DNA from: Planctomycetaceae bacterium
GTDB taxonomy: Bacteria; Planctomycetota; Planctomycetia; Pirellulales; Pirellulaceae
Reading direction: 5' to 3'
NCBI GenBank assembly: GCA_020638995.1
Contig: JACKHM010000004.1
Span: forward strand, 558,001 to 622,000
DNA length: 64,000 nt
The notes under the pieces are model-generated. The model had not been told where the DNA came from, did no database searches, and was given only the letters and a program-made list of their open reading frames with translations. The translations under genes and the position numbers were made by a program. Positions 1 to 9,488 of the stretch are shown piece by piece; the first letter of the stretch is position 1; every line of letters starts with the position of its first letter.

Positions 1-153
1 TCGAAGATGCAGCGAAGGGTTGTGGTAATAGATCACAGACCGATCTACATCGTCTCTCCACACAATTGCAACTCGAAAGGCTCTCGTTCCTTGGAGTCGA
101 TGCGACACCCACCGTACAGTCGTCAGCGGGACACGCGATGCTTCATTCCAAAC

Positions 154-1587
154 TCAAGCCAACAATTCCTTGATCACACGTGACGGAAGGACGCCGGTCA
201 GTCGCTGGTCGAGTCCCTGAAACTTGTACGACAATCGTTCATGATCGAAACCGAGTAAATGCAGAATCGTTGCGTGAAAGTCGCGGATGTGGATTGGATC
301 ACGAACGATGTTATACGAAAACTCGTCTGTTTCACCGTAGATCGCCCCCCCCTTTGTGCCACCTCCGGCCATCCACATGGTGAAACAACGCGGATGATGA
401 TCACGACCGTAGTTTTCTTTTGACAACTTTCCTTGTGTATAGATCGTGCGACCGAATTCGCCGCCCCAAATGATTAAGGTTTCGTTCAACATGCCGCGCT
501 GTTTCAAATCTTCCAATAAGGCAAAACAAGGTTGGTCGACATCTTTGCACTGGGCCGGCATTCGTCCGGCAACATTGCTGTGATGATCCCAGTTATTGTG
601 ATAAACCTGAATAAATCGAACACCCCGTTCCGCCAAGCGACGTGCCATCAACGCGGTGTTGGCAAATGTGCCTGGGGTTCTCGCCTCCTCGCCGTACAAC
701 TCGAAAACGTGTTGTGGTTCCTGGCTGAGATCGGTCAATTCGGGCACACTCGCTTGCATACGAAACGCCATCTCATATTGTTGAATTCGAGTGTGTGTCT
801 CCGGGTCTCCGAGCATCTCGTAGTTGAACTCGTTCAGTTTGTTCAACCCATCGATCGAACGCTTCCTAAGTGCCGCGGGAACGCCCGGCGGATTGTTGAT
901 ATAGAGAATCGGGTCTCCCTTGCTGCGAAACGAAACGCCGGCATGTTCGCCGGATAAGTAACCCGCGCTCCAAAGCCTCGCAGATATCGCTTGCTCTTGC
1001 TCGCGATTGCTAGGAATCGCGACGAAGACCACAAAAGCAGGCAGGTTCTCGTTTTCCGAACCGAGACCGTACGAAGCCCAAGCACCCAGACACGGTCGAC
1101 CGGTCACTTGATTGCCCGTCTGCATTGCGGTAATCGCAGGTTCGTGATTGATCGCCTCGGTATGCAAGCTTCGCATCCAGCAAATCTCATCCGATTTTTT
1201 CGCGAGATTCGGTAGCAACTCCGTGTTCATCCACATGCCGCACTCGCCGGTCTGAGTGAACTTGAACTTTGAGGGCGAAACGGGGAATCGGGCTTGACCG
1301 CTGGTCATCGTGGTCAGCCGCTGGCCCATGCGGATGGATTCTGGAAGGTCTTTGTCGTACCAGTCATTCATGACTGGCTTGTAGTCGAACAAGTCCATCT
1401 GCGCCGGGCCACCGACCATGTGCAGGTAGATCACGCGTTTGGCCTTCGGAGCGAAATGCGGTCCGACCGGAGCGGTTTCGGAGGCCCCGGTCACGCCGGA
1501 ATTGCCGAGCAGCGACGCGAGTGCAGCACCTCCCAGAAGATGACTCCCGCTGGTGAAGAATTGACGTCGATTCTGTAGTGTGTTCAT
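154..1587 (-). CDS. DUF1501 family exported protein
   Basis: About 477 residues. The N-terminus has a twin-arginine-like RRQFF at residues 7-11 and a hydrophobic Gly/Ala/Leu-rich stretch, suggesting Tat-type export. Family hallmarks are GGPAQMDLFD at about 59-68 and GGEFGRT at about 374-381, with RDHHP shortly after; DUF1501 proteins resemble the alkaline phosphatase/sulfatase fold, but no enzymatic activity is established. I chose the ATG at 1587 because it places the RR motif at the usual distance; an upstream extension would add 18 residues before the signal. It lies 57 bases downstream of a DUF1549/DUF1553 gene on the same strand, the standard planctomycete pairing, so the two are probably co-transcribed and act together in the periplasm. 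Substrate unknown. Confidence 0.9.
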   Translation of the reverse strand: MNTLQNRRQFFTSGSHLLGGAALASLLGNSGVTGASETAPVGPHFAPKAKRVIYLHMVGGPAQMDLFDYKPVMNDWYDKDLPESIRMGQRLTTMTSGQARFPVSPSKFKFTQTGECGMWMNTELLPNLAKKSDEICWMRSLHTEAINHEPAITAMQTGNQVTGRPCLGAWASYGLGSENENLPAFVVFVAIPSNREQEQAISARLWSAGYLSGEHAGVSFRSKGDPILYINNPPGVPAALRKRSIDGLNKLNEFNYEMLGDPETHTRIQQYEMAFRMQASVPELTDLSQEPQHVFELYGEEARTPGTFANTALMARRLAERGVRFIQVYHNNWDHHSNVAGRMPAQCKDVDQPCFALLEDLKQRGMLNETLIIWGGEFGRTIYTQGKLSKENYGRDHHPRCFTMWMAGGGTKGGAIYGETDEFSYNIVRDPIHIRDFHATILHLLGFDHERLSYKFQGLDQRLTGVLPSRVIKELLA

Positions 1588-1644
1588 AGTTCGAGTTTCC
1601 AATTTCAACAGACGTATTTCGCGACCTGTTGCCACAAACAAGCG

Positions 1645-4600
1645 TCACTTGTTCAACACCTCGTCTAAATTCAAGACTTGGTTACAGATCATCGTCCAAG
1701 CAGCGAGTTGGACGACATCGATGCTTTCGTCGGGCTTTGAGTCGCCAAAGTTGATCAGCGCCAGAGCGTCTTCAGGGTGTGACTCGTAGTATGCCTTAAA
1801 CTCGCTCAAATCTTCCAAAAGGATGTGTTGCTCGTTGGGTTTCATAAATCGGCATAAGGTATGCTTCGCAATGAACTCGATGACTTTGGCGTCATCTTCT
1901 GCCTTCAAGGCGTTTTCCGCTAAACGCCGCGCCGCTTCTACGAATTGTGGATCGTTGAGCGTCACCAACGCTTGAAGCGGGGTATTCGTGCGTTCTCGCT
2001 GCACCGCACACACCTCGCGACTCGGCGCGTTGAAGGCTTCCAAATTAGGCGGCGGCGACATGCGTTTCCAGAAGCTATATACCGACCGACGATAGAGGTT
2101 CTCGCCCGTATCTTGAACATAGTTGCGAGTGTCACCGCCGGGCAAGCCAACGATGTCCCAGAGCCCGTCGGGTTGGTAAGGCTTGACGCTCGGGCCATAC
2201 ATTTTGGGAGACAACAACCCGCTTACCGCGAGTGCATAGTCACGCACCATCTCGGCATCAAGACGAAAACGAGGGCCACGTGATAACAAGCGGTTGTCGC
2301 GATCTTTTTCCAACTTCTCGTCGGTTGCTATGGCAGACTGGCGATAGGTCGCACTCATCAACATTAGTTTGAAGAGTCGTTTGACATCCCAACCGTGCTC
2401 CTGGAAATCGACAGCCAACCAATCAAGCAGTTCTTGGTGGCTTGGCGGACTTCCCATAATGCCGAAGTCCTCGGGAGTGGCTACGATGCCGCGACCGAAC
2501 ACTTCCTGCCAAAATCGATTAACGGTGACGCGAGCGGTCAAAGGATTGTGGGGGTCGACAAGCCACTGAGCCAACCCAAGCCGGTTCTGGGGTGCCCCGA
2601 CTGGCATGGGATGCAAGACTTCTGGAGTTGCAGCCTCCACTTTGTCGGTCGGGCGGTCGTACTCGCCGCGAGTGAGAATATAGGCCATCGCCGGCGAGTT
2701 CATCTTCTCCTGTTGGATGTGTGTGATGGGGCTTCGCGATTTGATGGCTTCGAATTCCGATTCCAAAGTGGCGACCGCTTTTGAGAGTGTCGAGTATTCC
2801 GTATCGTGTGCCGCCAAGTAGTGCTCATACAAGGCCGTTTGCTGTTGAGAAGTGCGCTCGTCAGCCGCGGTGGCCAGCATCTGCCGCAACGGAACAACAT
2901 CGTTTAGCGATTTCACTTCGGCGGGACTCAATGCTCGCCCGTAAATCCGCACATCCTGAATGCCTCCCGATTCGAATACTTGCGAGTGACTACGTTGCCC
3001 GATCCGAAGTGGAGTGTTAGTCCGAATCGAAGCGTCGGTGCGAAGGGTCTTGTTCTCGACCTTTACAGCGACTTCGCTTCCATCGACAAAAATCTTGATG
3101 CCCTCTGGTTTTCCGGAGCCGTCATAAGTGGCGAACACATGCTGCCACTCGCCTGGTTTTAAGACTGCCTCTTTGGTGGCAACCTTCAACCCATTTTCCG
3201 GCCATGCATCGATGATATGCACAGCCAACGACCGTCCCTGCTGCCACAGGTCCCAGCCACGGTACGCCGCTTGTTCGTCCATTCTTGCGATAATGCCACC
3301 TGACACATCATCTCGCCCGGCGCGAATCCATGCACCATAACTGAAGCTTTGATCTCGTTCAAAATCTCCAAGGTCACCCAATTCAAAAGTTTGCCCGGAT
3401 TTCATCACTGGGGCTGCGCCGAGCTTACCGTCTTCAACCCAGGCAATATCACCGATCGATCGAAACGTACAAGTTGCGTCGATTGCATTGTGAGCGTCAT
3501 TGCCGGCACCTTCATTCAACGGCAGATGGACGAGCAGCTTGTCGAGCGGCAAGTCTTGGTCGAGTGAGTCAGGCGTCGCCGATGCAAGCCAAGTATCGAA
3601 TTCTGCTCGAGCATCTTCCTTTCGCGACTTGGCCTTCGCCTTTGCTTCGGCAATCTCATTCGGCAGCACTTCCCAGCGTGGTTGATCCTGTTGAGAAGGC
3701 ACCACCATGAACGGGCCTCGTCCGTCTTTAACATTCCCATCTTTTGGCCCCTGGGTCGTATTCCGGAAGAAGGCCGCCAACGAGTAATAATCCTTCATCG
3801 TGAGGGAGTCGAACTTGTGGTCATGGCACTGAGCACAATTTGTCGTCAGCCCGAGATACACCCAGCCGAACGTCTGCACTCGATCCATGGCGTAGTTTGC
3901 CAGATTCTCTTCGTCGATTGTGCCGCCTTCATTCGTGGTAATGTTACAGCGTTGAAAACCCGTCGCGATGAGCTGATCATCCGTTGGGGAAGGCAACAAG
4001 TCACCTGCGATTTGTTCGATGGTAAACTGGTCGAATGGTTGATTCGCATTGAAAGCACGTATCACCCAGTCACGATACGGCCACATCTCTCGATAGTTGT
4101 CAAAGTGCAGTCCGTGAGTGTCGGCGTATCGAGCTGCGTCCAGCCAATAGCGGGCACGATGCTCGCCCCAGGCGGGAGATTCCATCAAGCGATCAATCCA
4201 TTGAGATAGAGCTTCGTCCTGACGCTGGGAGTAGTCTTTTACAAACTCGTCGACTTCTGAGGGCTTGGGCGGAAGGCCCGTAATGTCGAGGTGCAGGCGT
4301 CGGAACAACGTATTTGGATCGGCCTCCGCGTTTTGCTTGAGGCCGACCGCGTCGAGCTTCGCTTGGACAAAGCGATCGATCGCGTTTGTTAGAGCACCTT
4401 CGTCCTGAACCGCGGGCAACGGTTCCTTTCTAGGTGCGATTAACGACCAATGAGCTTGGTACTCGGCGCCTGCTGCGATCCACTTTTTAAGCAATTCCTT
4501 TTGGGCACTGGTCAAATTCTTTTTGGTCTCGACCGGTGGCATCTGAAGTTCAGGATCATCTGTTTCGATACGTTCGATGAGCGTACTCTCGTCGATGCTG

Positions 4601-4824
4601 CCCGGTACGATCGCACCAAATTCCACCGCGATGTCGCGTTGGTCGAGCCGCAAGTCGGCTTTTCGCGATGCACTATCGACTCCATGACAAGCAAAGCAAT
4701 TGTCTGCAAGAATTTGGCGTACGTCCCGATTATATTCGATTGGCTCCTCGGCCTCGGACCATGAAAATGGAGCGGACCAGATTGCTGCCAGTATTGCGGT
4801 GATATAGCTCTTCTGTTTACTCAT
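1645..4824 (-). CDS. DUF1549/DUF1553 cytochrome protein (PSCyt1/PSD1) with LamG-like domain
   Basis: 1059 residues. A signal peptide is followed by a planctomycete cytochrome C domain with heme motif CFACH (C43, C46, H47). Then come DUF1549 (about 155-365, containing a second CxxCH within CAQCHDHKFD), a LamG/concanavalin-like insert (about 430-640) and DUF1553 (about 745-1010). These proteins are presumed c-type, membrane- or periplasm-located redox proteins; the LamG insert suggests carbohydrate or polymer binding. Function is not established for the family, although links to polysaccharide use have been proposed. The ATG at 4824 starts directly before the hydrophobic signal. The DUF1501 gene follows 57 bases downstream. 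Confidence 0.9.
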   Translation of the reverse strand: MSKQKSYITAILAAIWSAPFSWSEAEEPIEYNRDVRQILADNCFACHGVDSASRKADLRLDQRDIAVEFGAIVPGSIDESTLIERIETDDPELQMPPVETKKNLTSAQKELLKKWIAAGAEYQAHWSLIAPRKEPLPAVQDEGALTNAIDRFVQAKLDAVGLKQNAEADPNTLFRRLHLDITGLPPKPSEVDEFVKDYSQRQDEALSQWIDRLMESPAWGEHRARYWLDAARYADTHGLHFDNYREMWPYRDWVIRAFNANQPFDQFTIEQIAGDLLPSPTDDQLIATGFQRCNITTNEGGTIDEENLANYAMDRVQTFGWVYLGLTTNCAQCHDHKFDSLTMKDYYSLAAFFRNTTQGPKDGNVKDGRGPFMVVPSQQDQPRWEVLPNEIAEAKAKAKSRKEDARAEFDTWLASATPDSLDQDLPLDKLLVHLPLNEGAGNDAHNAIDATCTFRSIGDIAWVEDGKLGAAPVMKSGQTFELGDLGDFERDQSFSYGAWIRAGRDDVSGGIIARMDEQAAYRGWDLWQQGRSLAVHIIDAWPENGLKVATKEAVLKPGEWQHVFATYDGSGKPEGIKIFVDGSEVAVKVENKTLRTDASIRTNTPLRIGQRSHSQVFESGGIQDVRIYGRALSPAEVKSLNDVVPLRQMLATAADERTSQQQTALYEHYLAAHDTEYSTLSKAVATLESEFEAIKSRSPITHIQQEKMNSPAMAYILTRGEYDRPTDKVEAATPEVLHPMPVGAPQNRLGLAQWLVDPHNPLTARVTVNRFWQEVFGRGIVATPEDFGIMGSPPSHQELLDWLAVDFQEHGWDVKRLFKLMLMSATYRQSAIATDEKLEKDRDNRLLSRGPRFRLDAEMVRDYALAVSGLLSPKMYGPSVKPYQPDGLWDIVGLPGGDTRNYVQDTGENLYRRSVYSFWKRMSPPPNLEAFNAPSREVCAVQRERTNTPLQALVTLNDPQFVEAARRLAENALKAEDDAKVIEFIAKHTLCRFMKPNEQHILLEDLSEFKAYYESHPEDALALINFGDSKPDESIDVVQLAAWTMICNQVLNLDEVLNK

Positions 4825-4971
4825 CGTATGATACCTTCGATTTCTCCGCCGCTCGCAATTTCAAATTCGGTGCGTTGCAGTTCACCTTTATCATGCATTG
4901 TCGTGACGATCCGATGCAATTGTCAACAAACGGTCGGGGCGTTTGCGGCTAGGAGTTGCGACGGATAGTGC

Positions 4972-5391
4972 TCAATCGTTGTCCGGCGAAAGGTCTGGAT
5001 GAAAGTTGGGGCCGACTAGGATGCCTCGCAACATGAATGCCATCGCGAAGAACAATGCCGACGAAAGGACCAACAAGATGGTGAGGCTAGTACCGAAGTG
5101 ATCCCGCAGCAGCACCAGAGAAGGCGGCTCGGAACTTTTGGGTACTCGACGCGCAACCGGACCCTCCCCCGTGTGTTGCCGCTCGGCTTCATGCCTCCAT
5201 TGCTGCCAGTCGTCCAGAGAGCTTGCCGAACCTTCTGACACGATCACACTTTGGCGTGCAAGTGCCAATATCATGACGAGAGAGCCGAGCAACACGACAT
5301 AGATGATTCCGATAATGACGCTTGATGCGGTGGGCTTGGGCATTTGCTGTCTTGGCGCGCTACATGGTCGAGGCGTCAGGTCGGACTCCAC
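4972..5391 (-). CDS. small two-helix membrane protein, unknown function
   Basis: 139 residues. Two strongly hydrophobic segments (about 24-45 and 103-122) are separated by a polar stretch rich in charged residues, predicting two membrane helices with a loop of about 55 residues. I recognise no domain. It begins 12 bases after the stop of the amidohydrolase gene on the same strand, so it is probably the second gene of that operon. The start is a GTG at 5391; an internal ATG at 5343 just before the first helix is an alternative and would remove a 16-residue polar leader. Real gene likely, identity unknown. Confidence 0.65.
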   Translation of the reverse strand: MESDLTPRPCSAPRQQMPKPTASSVIIGIIYVVLLGSLVMILALARQSVIVSEGSASSLDDWQQWRHEAERQHTGEGPVARRVPKSSEPPSLVLLRDHFGTSLTILLVLSSALFFAMAFMLRGILVGPNFHPDLSPDND

Positions 5392-5403
5392 GAAACATCG
5401 AAA

Positions 5404-6735
5404 TCAGGACTTTGGTTTCAGCAATTCGACTGCGATTTCTGACATGGCCGGAACGCTGGTCTTCAACGCCTCTTCAATATCCGGATAGAACAAAGGCGAG
5501 TGAAGCGAAGGAGCGGGTTGCCCAAGCTGTTCGTAGCGTTTCAGTCGCTGGCTATCGACCGCGCCAAGTCGAATCATCAAGATTGGAACGCCTGCGCGAC
5601 CGTAGCGGCTGAAGTCTTCTCCACCCATCGAAGGTTCTGCGTCAGTCACGTGGTCGTCGCCCACGACTCGTCGTAGTATCGGATCTAGTCGGGCTGCAAG
5701 GTCTTCATCGTTCCAGAGAGAGGGAGTTCCCTCCGAGATTTCGATCGTCGGTTCCGGCGCTCCCGCACCGATCGCGACGCCTTTTGCTTTGCGGGCAATT
5801 CCCTCCAGCAAGAGTTTTCGCACGTCGTCATCATAACTGCGGACTGTCAACTGCATGTGGCACGTGTTACCGATGATATTGTGTTTTGTGCCCCCGTGAA
5901 TGGAACCGACGGTCACTACGGCGGGTTCGATCGGTTTCACTTCTCGGCTGACCAGGGTTTGCACTGCTACGACGAACTGTGCCGCTTGAACGATGGGGTC
6001 GATCGTCGTGTGAGGATAAGCACCGTGCCCACCTCGGCCGTGCATCGTTACATCAACACTATCGACATTGGCTAGGGCGTATCCCGAACGATACGCCACC
6101 GTGCCGGTGGCCAGCCCCGAGTCGACGTGCATGGCGACAGCGAAGTCTGGCTTCGGAAAACGCTCAAACAATCCTTCGTCAAGCATCGCAGCTGCGCCGG
6201 CTCCACGTTCTTCCGCCGGTTGACCAATGAACATAATGGTACCCTGCCAGCGTTCTTGATTGGCCGCGAGATAACGGGCAACGCCCACAAGATTGGTGAT
6301 GTGAACGTCGTGTCCGCACGCATGCATGACGCCGACTTCGGTACCTTCGGCGTCCTTGACCTTGACCGTAGACGCATATGCCAGATTCGTTTGCTCGACG
6401 ACCGGGAGCGCGTCGAGGTCGGTTCGCAACATTAAAGTCGGACCTTCCCCGTTACGCAGCAAACCGACGATGCCAAAACCTCCGACGCGATTCGTTACCT
6501 CGGCACCGACAGCTGACAGCTCCTTTGCCAGTCGTTCGGCCGTTTGCTCTTCCTGAAACGAGAGCTCGGGATGCGTGTGGAAATGTCGATAGAGTTCGAC
6601 TAAGGGTTCGACGTTTTGATCAACCCAGGCTTTGGATGGCTCAGCCGCGATGGAACGCAGTGCTGACATCGTGATCGCGGTCGCACAAATCGCTAAAAGG
6701 AGTACATTCAAAGCAAAGTCCGATGGTCTTATCAT
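5404..6735 (-). CDS. M20-family metal-dependent amidohydrolase, exported
   Basis: About 443 residues. An N-terminal hydrophobic signal is followed by the M20/amidohydrolase core. Zinc-site motifs are visible: MHACGHDVH (Cys and His near 140-142), QPAEERGAG (catalytic and bridging Glu near 175) and MHVDSG. The dimerisation-domain motif GRGGHGAYPH and a C-terminal GGEDFSRY carrying a metal ligand are also present. The family includes hippurate hydrolase, N-acyl amino acid amidohydrolases and IAA-amino acid hydrolases, and removes acyl groups from N-acylated amino acids. The signal peptide suggests it acts outside the cytoplasm on peptide-like nutrients (inference). A GTG one codon upstream could also start it. 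A small membrane protein follows 12 bases downstream. Confidence 0.88.
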   Translation of the reverse strand: MIRPSDFALNVLLLAICATAITMSALRSIAAEPSKAWVDQNVEPLVELYRHFHTHPELSFQEEQTAERLAKELSAVGAEVTNRVGGFGIVGLLRNGEGPTLMLRTDLDALPVVEQTNLAYASTVKVKDAEGTEVGVMHACGHDVHITNLVGVARYLAANQERWQGTIMFIGQPAEERGAGAAAMLDEGLFERFPKPDFAVAMHVDSGLATGTVAYRSGYALANVDSVDVTMHGRGGHGAYPHTTIDPIVQAAQFVVAVQTLVSREVKPIEPAVVTVGSIHGGTKHNIIGNTCHMQLTVRSYDDDVRKLLLEGIARKAKGVAIGAGAPEPTIEISEGTPSLWNDEDLAARLDPILRRVVGDDHVTDAEPSMGGEDFSRYGRAGVPILMIRLGAVDSQRLKRYEQLGQPAPSLHSPLFYPDIEEALKTSVPAMSEIAVELLKPKS

Positions 6736-6854
6736 CACGTGTTGCCTTCAAAATGCTAGTTTTTGGATAGTTACCCGGTGAGGGGGTGTTGGGATCTCAA
6801 GTGACGTTGTAAAACACGCTCTTTCATAACTTGAGGCCTCGTTGTTGATACCAG

Positions 6855-6885
6855 GCAGGTCGCGGATTCATCTTACCCGACCTGC
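6855..6885. repeat. perfect 8-bp inverted repeat between two leftward genes
   Basis: GCAGGTCG (6855-6862) and CGACCTGC (6878-6885) pair perfectly around a 15-base loop, in the gap between the potassium channel gene and the amidohydrolase gene. Neither flank has a T-run in the direction of transcription, so it is not a clear terminator for the leftward genes; a protein-binding site or a weak hairpin are alternatives. Confidence 0.4.
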
Positions 6886-6951
6886 TGCTCTTTTCTATGG
6901 CCAACACCGTCGGACGTTCCCTTTTGCTTCCGTCTTACGTGTTGCGAGAAG

Positions 6952-8025
6952 TTACGAGGCCAACTCGTACGCATCGCGAAAACGCTGAATATCTTCGTTT
7001 CGTCCCATGACAATCGCAACGTCGCCGCCCCTAAACTCGTACTCGGCGCCGGGGTTGAAAATCATCGTTCCATCAGCCTGGTTGACCGCCACGACAAGCA
7101 GTTTGTGTTTGCGATTGGCTTCTGTCGAGGAAACTGTGAGGCCGATCAACTTGCACTGATTCGGCAACGTGATCTCGTCGAGTTCCACATCGATGAAGTG
7201 CGATTGACTCACGAGTTCGATCAAATGAGCGGTCGAAGGCCGAGTGATTAATCGCTCAAGTTGATGTGCACCGATGATCGCAGGCATGATTACTTTGCTG
7301 GCACCAGCCTGCAACAGCTTTCTCTCTGTCGTCGGATGCTCTGCGCGCGAGAAGATCTGTAAATCGGCGCACAATGTCCGAGCCGTGAGTGTGATGAAGA
7401 CGTTATCAGCATCGCTGGGCAACGACGATACGAGCGTTCTCGCTCGCTGAATGCCAGCCTGAATCAATGTCGCGTCCGTCGTCGCATCGCCGCAAATGCA
7501 AAGATAGCCTTGCGCCTTGGCTGCCTCGAACCGCTCCACATCGCTATCAACGACGACGAACGCCCGGCGACTGCGCAGCAAGTCGTTCGATAGTACTTCA
7601 CCAATCCGACCAAAACCGCAAACAATTACGTGCTCGTTAAGACTTTCTATTCCGCGAGTCATTCGTCTGTGTCCTAAAAGTACTTCGAGTTCACCTTCCA
7701 ACACCATCTGAACAAATCCGCCAAACGTATAAGCAGCGGCTGACATTCCAAAGACAATTACGCCAATCGTGAATAGCTGGAGAGCGGGCGATGAGGTCGT
7801 TGTTTCCGAGAAGCCAACACTAGAAATCGTTATCGCCGTCAACCAAAAAGCTGTCACCCATTCATAGTCACCTAGCTGTCGAAATCCGACTGCGGCGACC
7901 ACAAACACCACCACCAAGACGATCAGTCCGTTGCGCATGCGCGTGAGCGGCGACTTGGTCGTCGTGCCCCGTCGGATTTTCGGGAGCAAGTCTTTGGGCG
8001 ACTCCCGTCGAATAGGTTCGACCAC
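6952..8025 (-). CDS. two-helix potassium channel with RCK (TrkA-N/TrkA-C) domains
   Basis: About 357 residues. Residues 32-50 and 84-110 form two membrane helices flanking a pore loop. The selectivity filter reads SVGFS followed by E, where classical channels have TVGYG followed by D. A Rossmann-type RCK domain follows with GFGRIGE at about 137-143 and an acidic residue at the end of the next strand (VVVDSD), then a TrkA-C-like lobe. Such channels conduct K+ across the inner membrane and are gated by nucleotides or ions bound to RCK. I place the start at GTG 8025, 6 bases after AGGA; a TTG at 8031 is possible. It begins about 10 bases after the stop of a DUF1501 gene, an unusual partner. Confidence 0.85.
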   Translation of the reverse strand: MVEPIRRESPKDLLPKIRRGTTTKSPLTRMRNGLIVLVVVFVVAAVGFRQLGDYEWVTAFWLTAITISSVGFSETTTSSPALQLFTIGVIVFGMSAAAYTFGGFVQMVLEGELEVLLGHRRMTRGIESLNEHVIVCGFGRIGEVLSNDLLRSRRAFVVVDSDVERFEAAKAQGYLCICGDATTDATLIQAGIQRARTLVSSLPSDADNVFITLTARTLCADLQIFSRAEHPTTERKLLQAGASKVIMPAIIGAHQLERLITRPSTAHLIELVSQSHFIDVELDEITLPNQCKLIGLTVSSTEANRKHKLLVVAVNQADGTMIFNPGAEYEFRGGDVAIVMGRNEDIQRFRDAYELAS

Positions 8026-8033
8026 GGCCAATC

Positions 8034-9488
8034 CTACGTGATGACGTCATGCAAGATGTGACCGTGAACATCCGTTAGGCGGAAGTCACGTCCTTGGAAA
8101 CGGTAGGTCAGGCGTTCGTGATTGAATCCCAGCAGATGCAGGATCGTCGCTTGCAAATCATGCACGTGCTTGCCGTTCTCGACGGTGCCCAAACCCAACT
8201 CGTCTGTCTGTCCATGCACGAGGCCGGGCTTGAATCCGCCACCCGCTGCCCACATTGAGTAGGCGTCGATGTGATGATCGCGGCCTGTCGTCTGCCGCAC
8301 TTCACCCATTGGTGTCCGTCCAAACTCACCGCCCCAAATGACGATCGTATCATCCAACAACCCACGTTGTTTTAAATCGCGAACCAGGGCTGCTGAAGCT
8401 TGATCAATTTCTTTGCAAATCGCGGGCAGGTGTTGTTCGAGATTCTCAGTCGGACCGCCGTGATGATCCCAATTGGTGTGATATAACTGGACAAATCGCA
8501 CTCCACGTTCCACCAGGCGCCTCGCCAACAAACAGTTGTTGGCGTACGACGGTTTCCCAGGAGTAGCACCATATAGATCCAATATTGACTGTGGCTCGTC
8601 CTCCAATTCCATCAATTCTGGCGCGCTGCTTTGCATTTCATAGGCCATCTCATAGGCCGCGATTCGTGTCCCAATCTCGTCGTCACCCACTTGATCAAAT
8701 CGAAGGCGATTGAGATCCGAAACGACGTCCACGAATTGGCGCTCTCGCTTACGCGTCATTCCCGCAGGGCTTGCAAGATTGAGGATTGGCTCTGGCCCGC
8801 TGCGAAATGGGACTCCTTGATACGTCGTGGGTAGGAAGCCGCTTGACCACAGCGACGATCCGCCGCGCGGGCCGCGAGGACCCGATTGCAATACGACAAA
8901 ACCCGGCAAATCGTTGGCTTCGCTGCCCAAGCCATAAGTTACCCACGACCCCATGCTGGGTCGACCTGGCTGTGGCGATCCCGTGTTCACGAAAATCTTT
9001 GCTGGCCCGTGATTGAAGACGTCAGTCTTCATGCCATGCAGCCAGCACACTTCATCGACAATCTCGCGATGGTGGGGCAGCAAGTCGCTCAATTCTTGGC
9101 CGCACTCGCCGTAACGATCAAACTTTCGCGGGCTGGCGAGCAGCGTTTCGGTGCCTTTGAGGAAAGCAAATCGCTTTCCTTCGAGGTAACTTTGGGGTGG
9201 CAGCTGGCCGTGATGCGCTCGCAGCATCGGCTTGTCGTCGAACAAATCGAGCTGACTGGGCCCGCCCGCCATAAACAGAAAGATTACGGACTTTGCCTTT
9301 GGTGAGTAGTGCGGTGGGCGCGGTGCCATCGGATTCTTAACGACCGAGTTGGCAGCCGCTCGTTCATTCGCAAGCAAAGTACCCAGCGCCATACTCCCAA
9401 CACCAAGTCCGCAACGCTCAAAGAACTGGCGTCGCGTCGCCTGAAGGAGCGCGTCATCGATTTGTGGAGTGTCTCGTTTCATGATCAT
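8034..9488 (-). CDS. DUF1501 family exported protein
   Basis: 484 residues. RRQFF at 19-23 with a following hydrophobic stretch gives a Tat-like signal. AGGPSQLDLFD (about 74-84), GGEFGRTP and GRDHH are family hallmarks. The ATG overlaps the stop of the upstream DUF1549/DUF1553 gene by 4 bases (ATGA), so the two are translationally coupled; a second ATG two codons later is also usable. Like other members it is presumed to be periplasmic and to work with its cytochrome partner; no catalytic activity is assigned. The potassium channel gene follows within about 10 bases. Confidence 0.92.
   Translation of the reverse strand: MIMKRDTPQIDDALLQATRRQFFERCGLGVGSMALGTLLANERAAANSVVKNPMAPRPPHYSPKAKSVIFLFMAGGPSQLDLFDDKPMLRAHHGQLPPQSYLEGKRFAFLKGTETLLASPRKFDRYGECGQELSDLLPHHREIVDEVCWLHGMKTDVFNHGPAKIFVNTGSPQPGRPSMGSWVTYGLGSEANDLPGFVVLQSGPRGPRGGSSLWSSGFLPTTYQGVPFRSGPEPILNLASPAGMTRKRERQFVDVVSDLNRLRFDQVGDDEIGTRIAAYEMAYEMQSSAPELMELEDEPQSILDLYGATPGKPSYANNCLLARRLVERGVRFVQLYHTNWDHHGGPTENLEQHLPAICKEIDQASAALVRDLKQRGLLDDTIVIWGGEFGRTPMGEVRQTTGRDHHIDAYSMWAAGGGFKPGLVHGQTDELGLGTVENGKHVHDLQATILHLLGFNHERLTYRFQGRDFRLTDVHGHILHDVIT

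Noticed and set aside
1..153. Feature at the left edge
   Set aside because: 153 bases after the DUF1501 stop with no coding sequence, hairpin or repeat that I can support.
6855..6885. Inverted repeat as a terminator of the potassium channel gene
   Set aside because: The leftward side has no T-run; kept only as a repeat.
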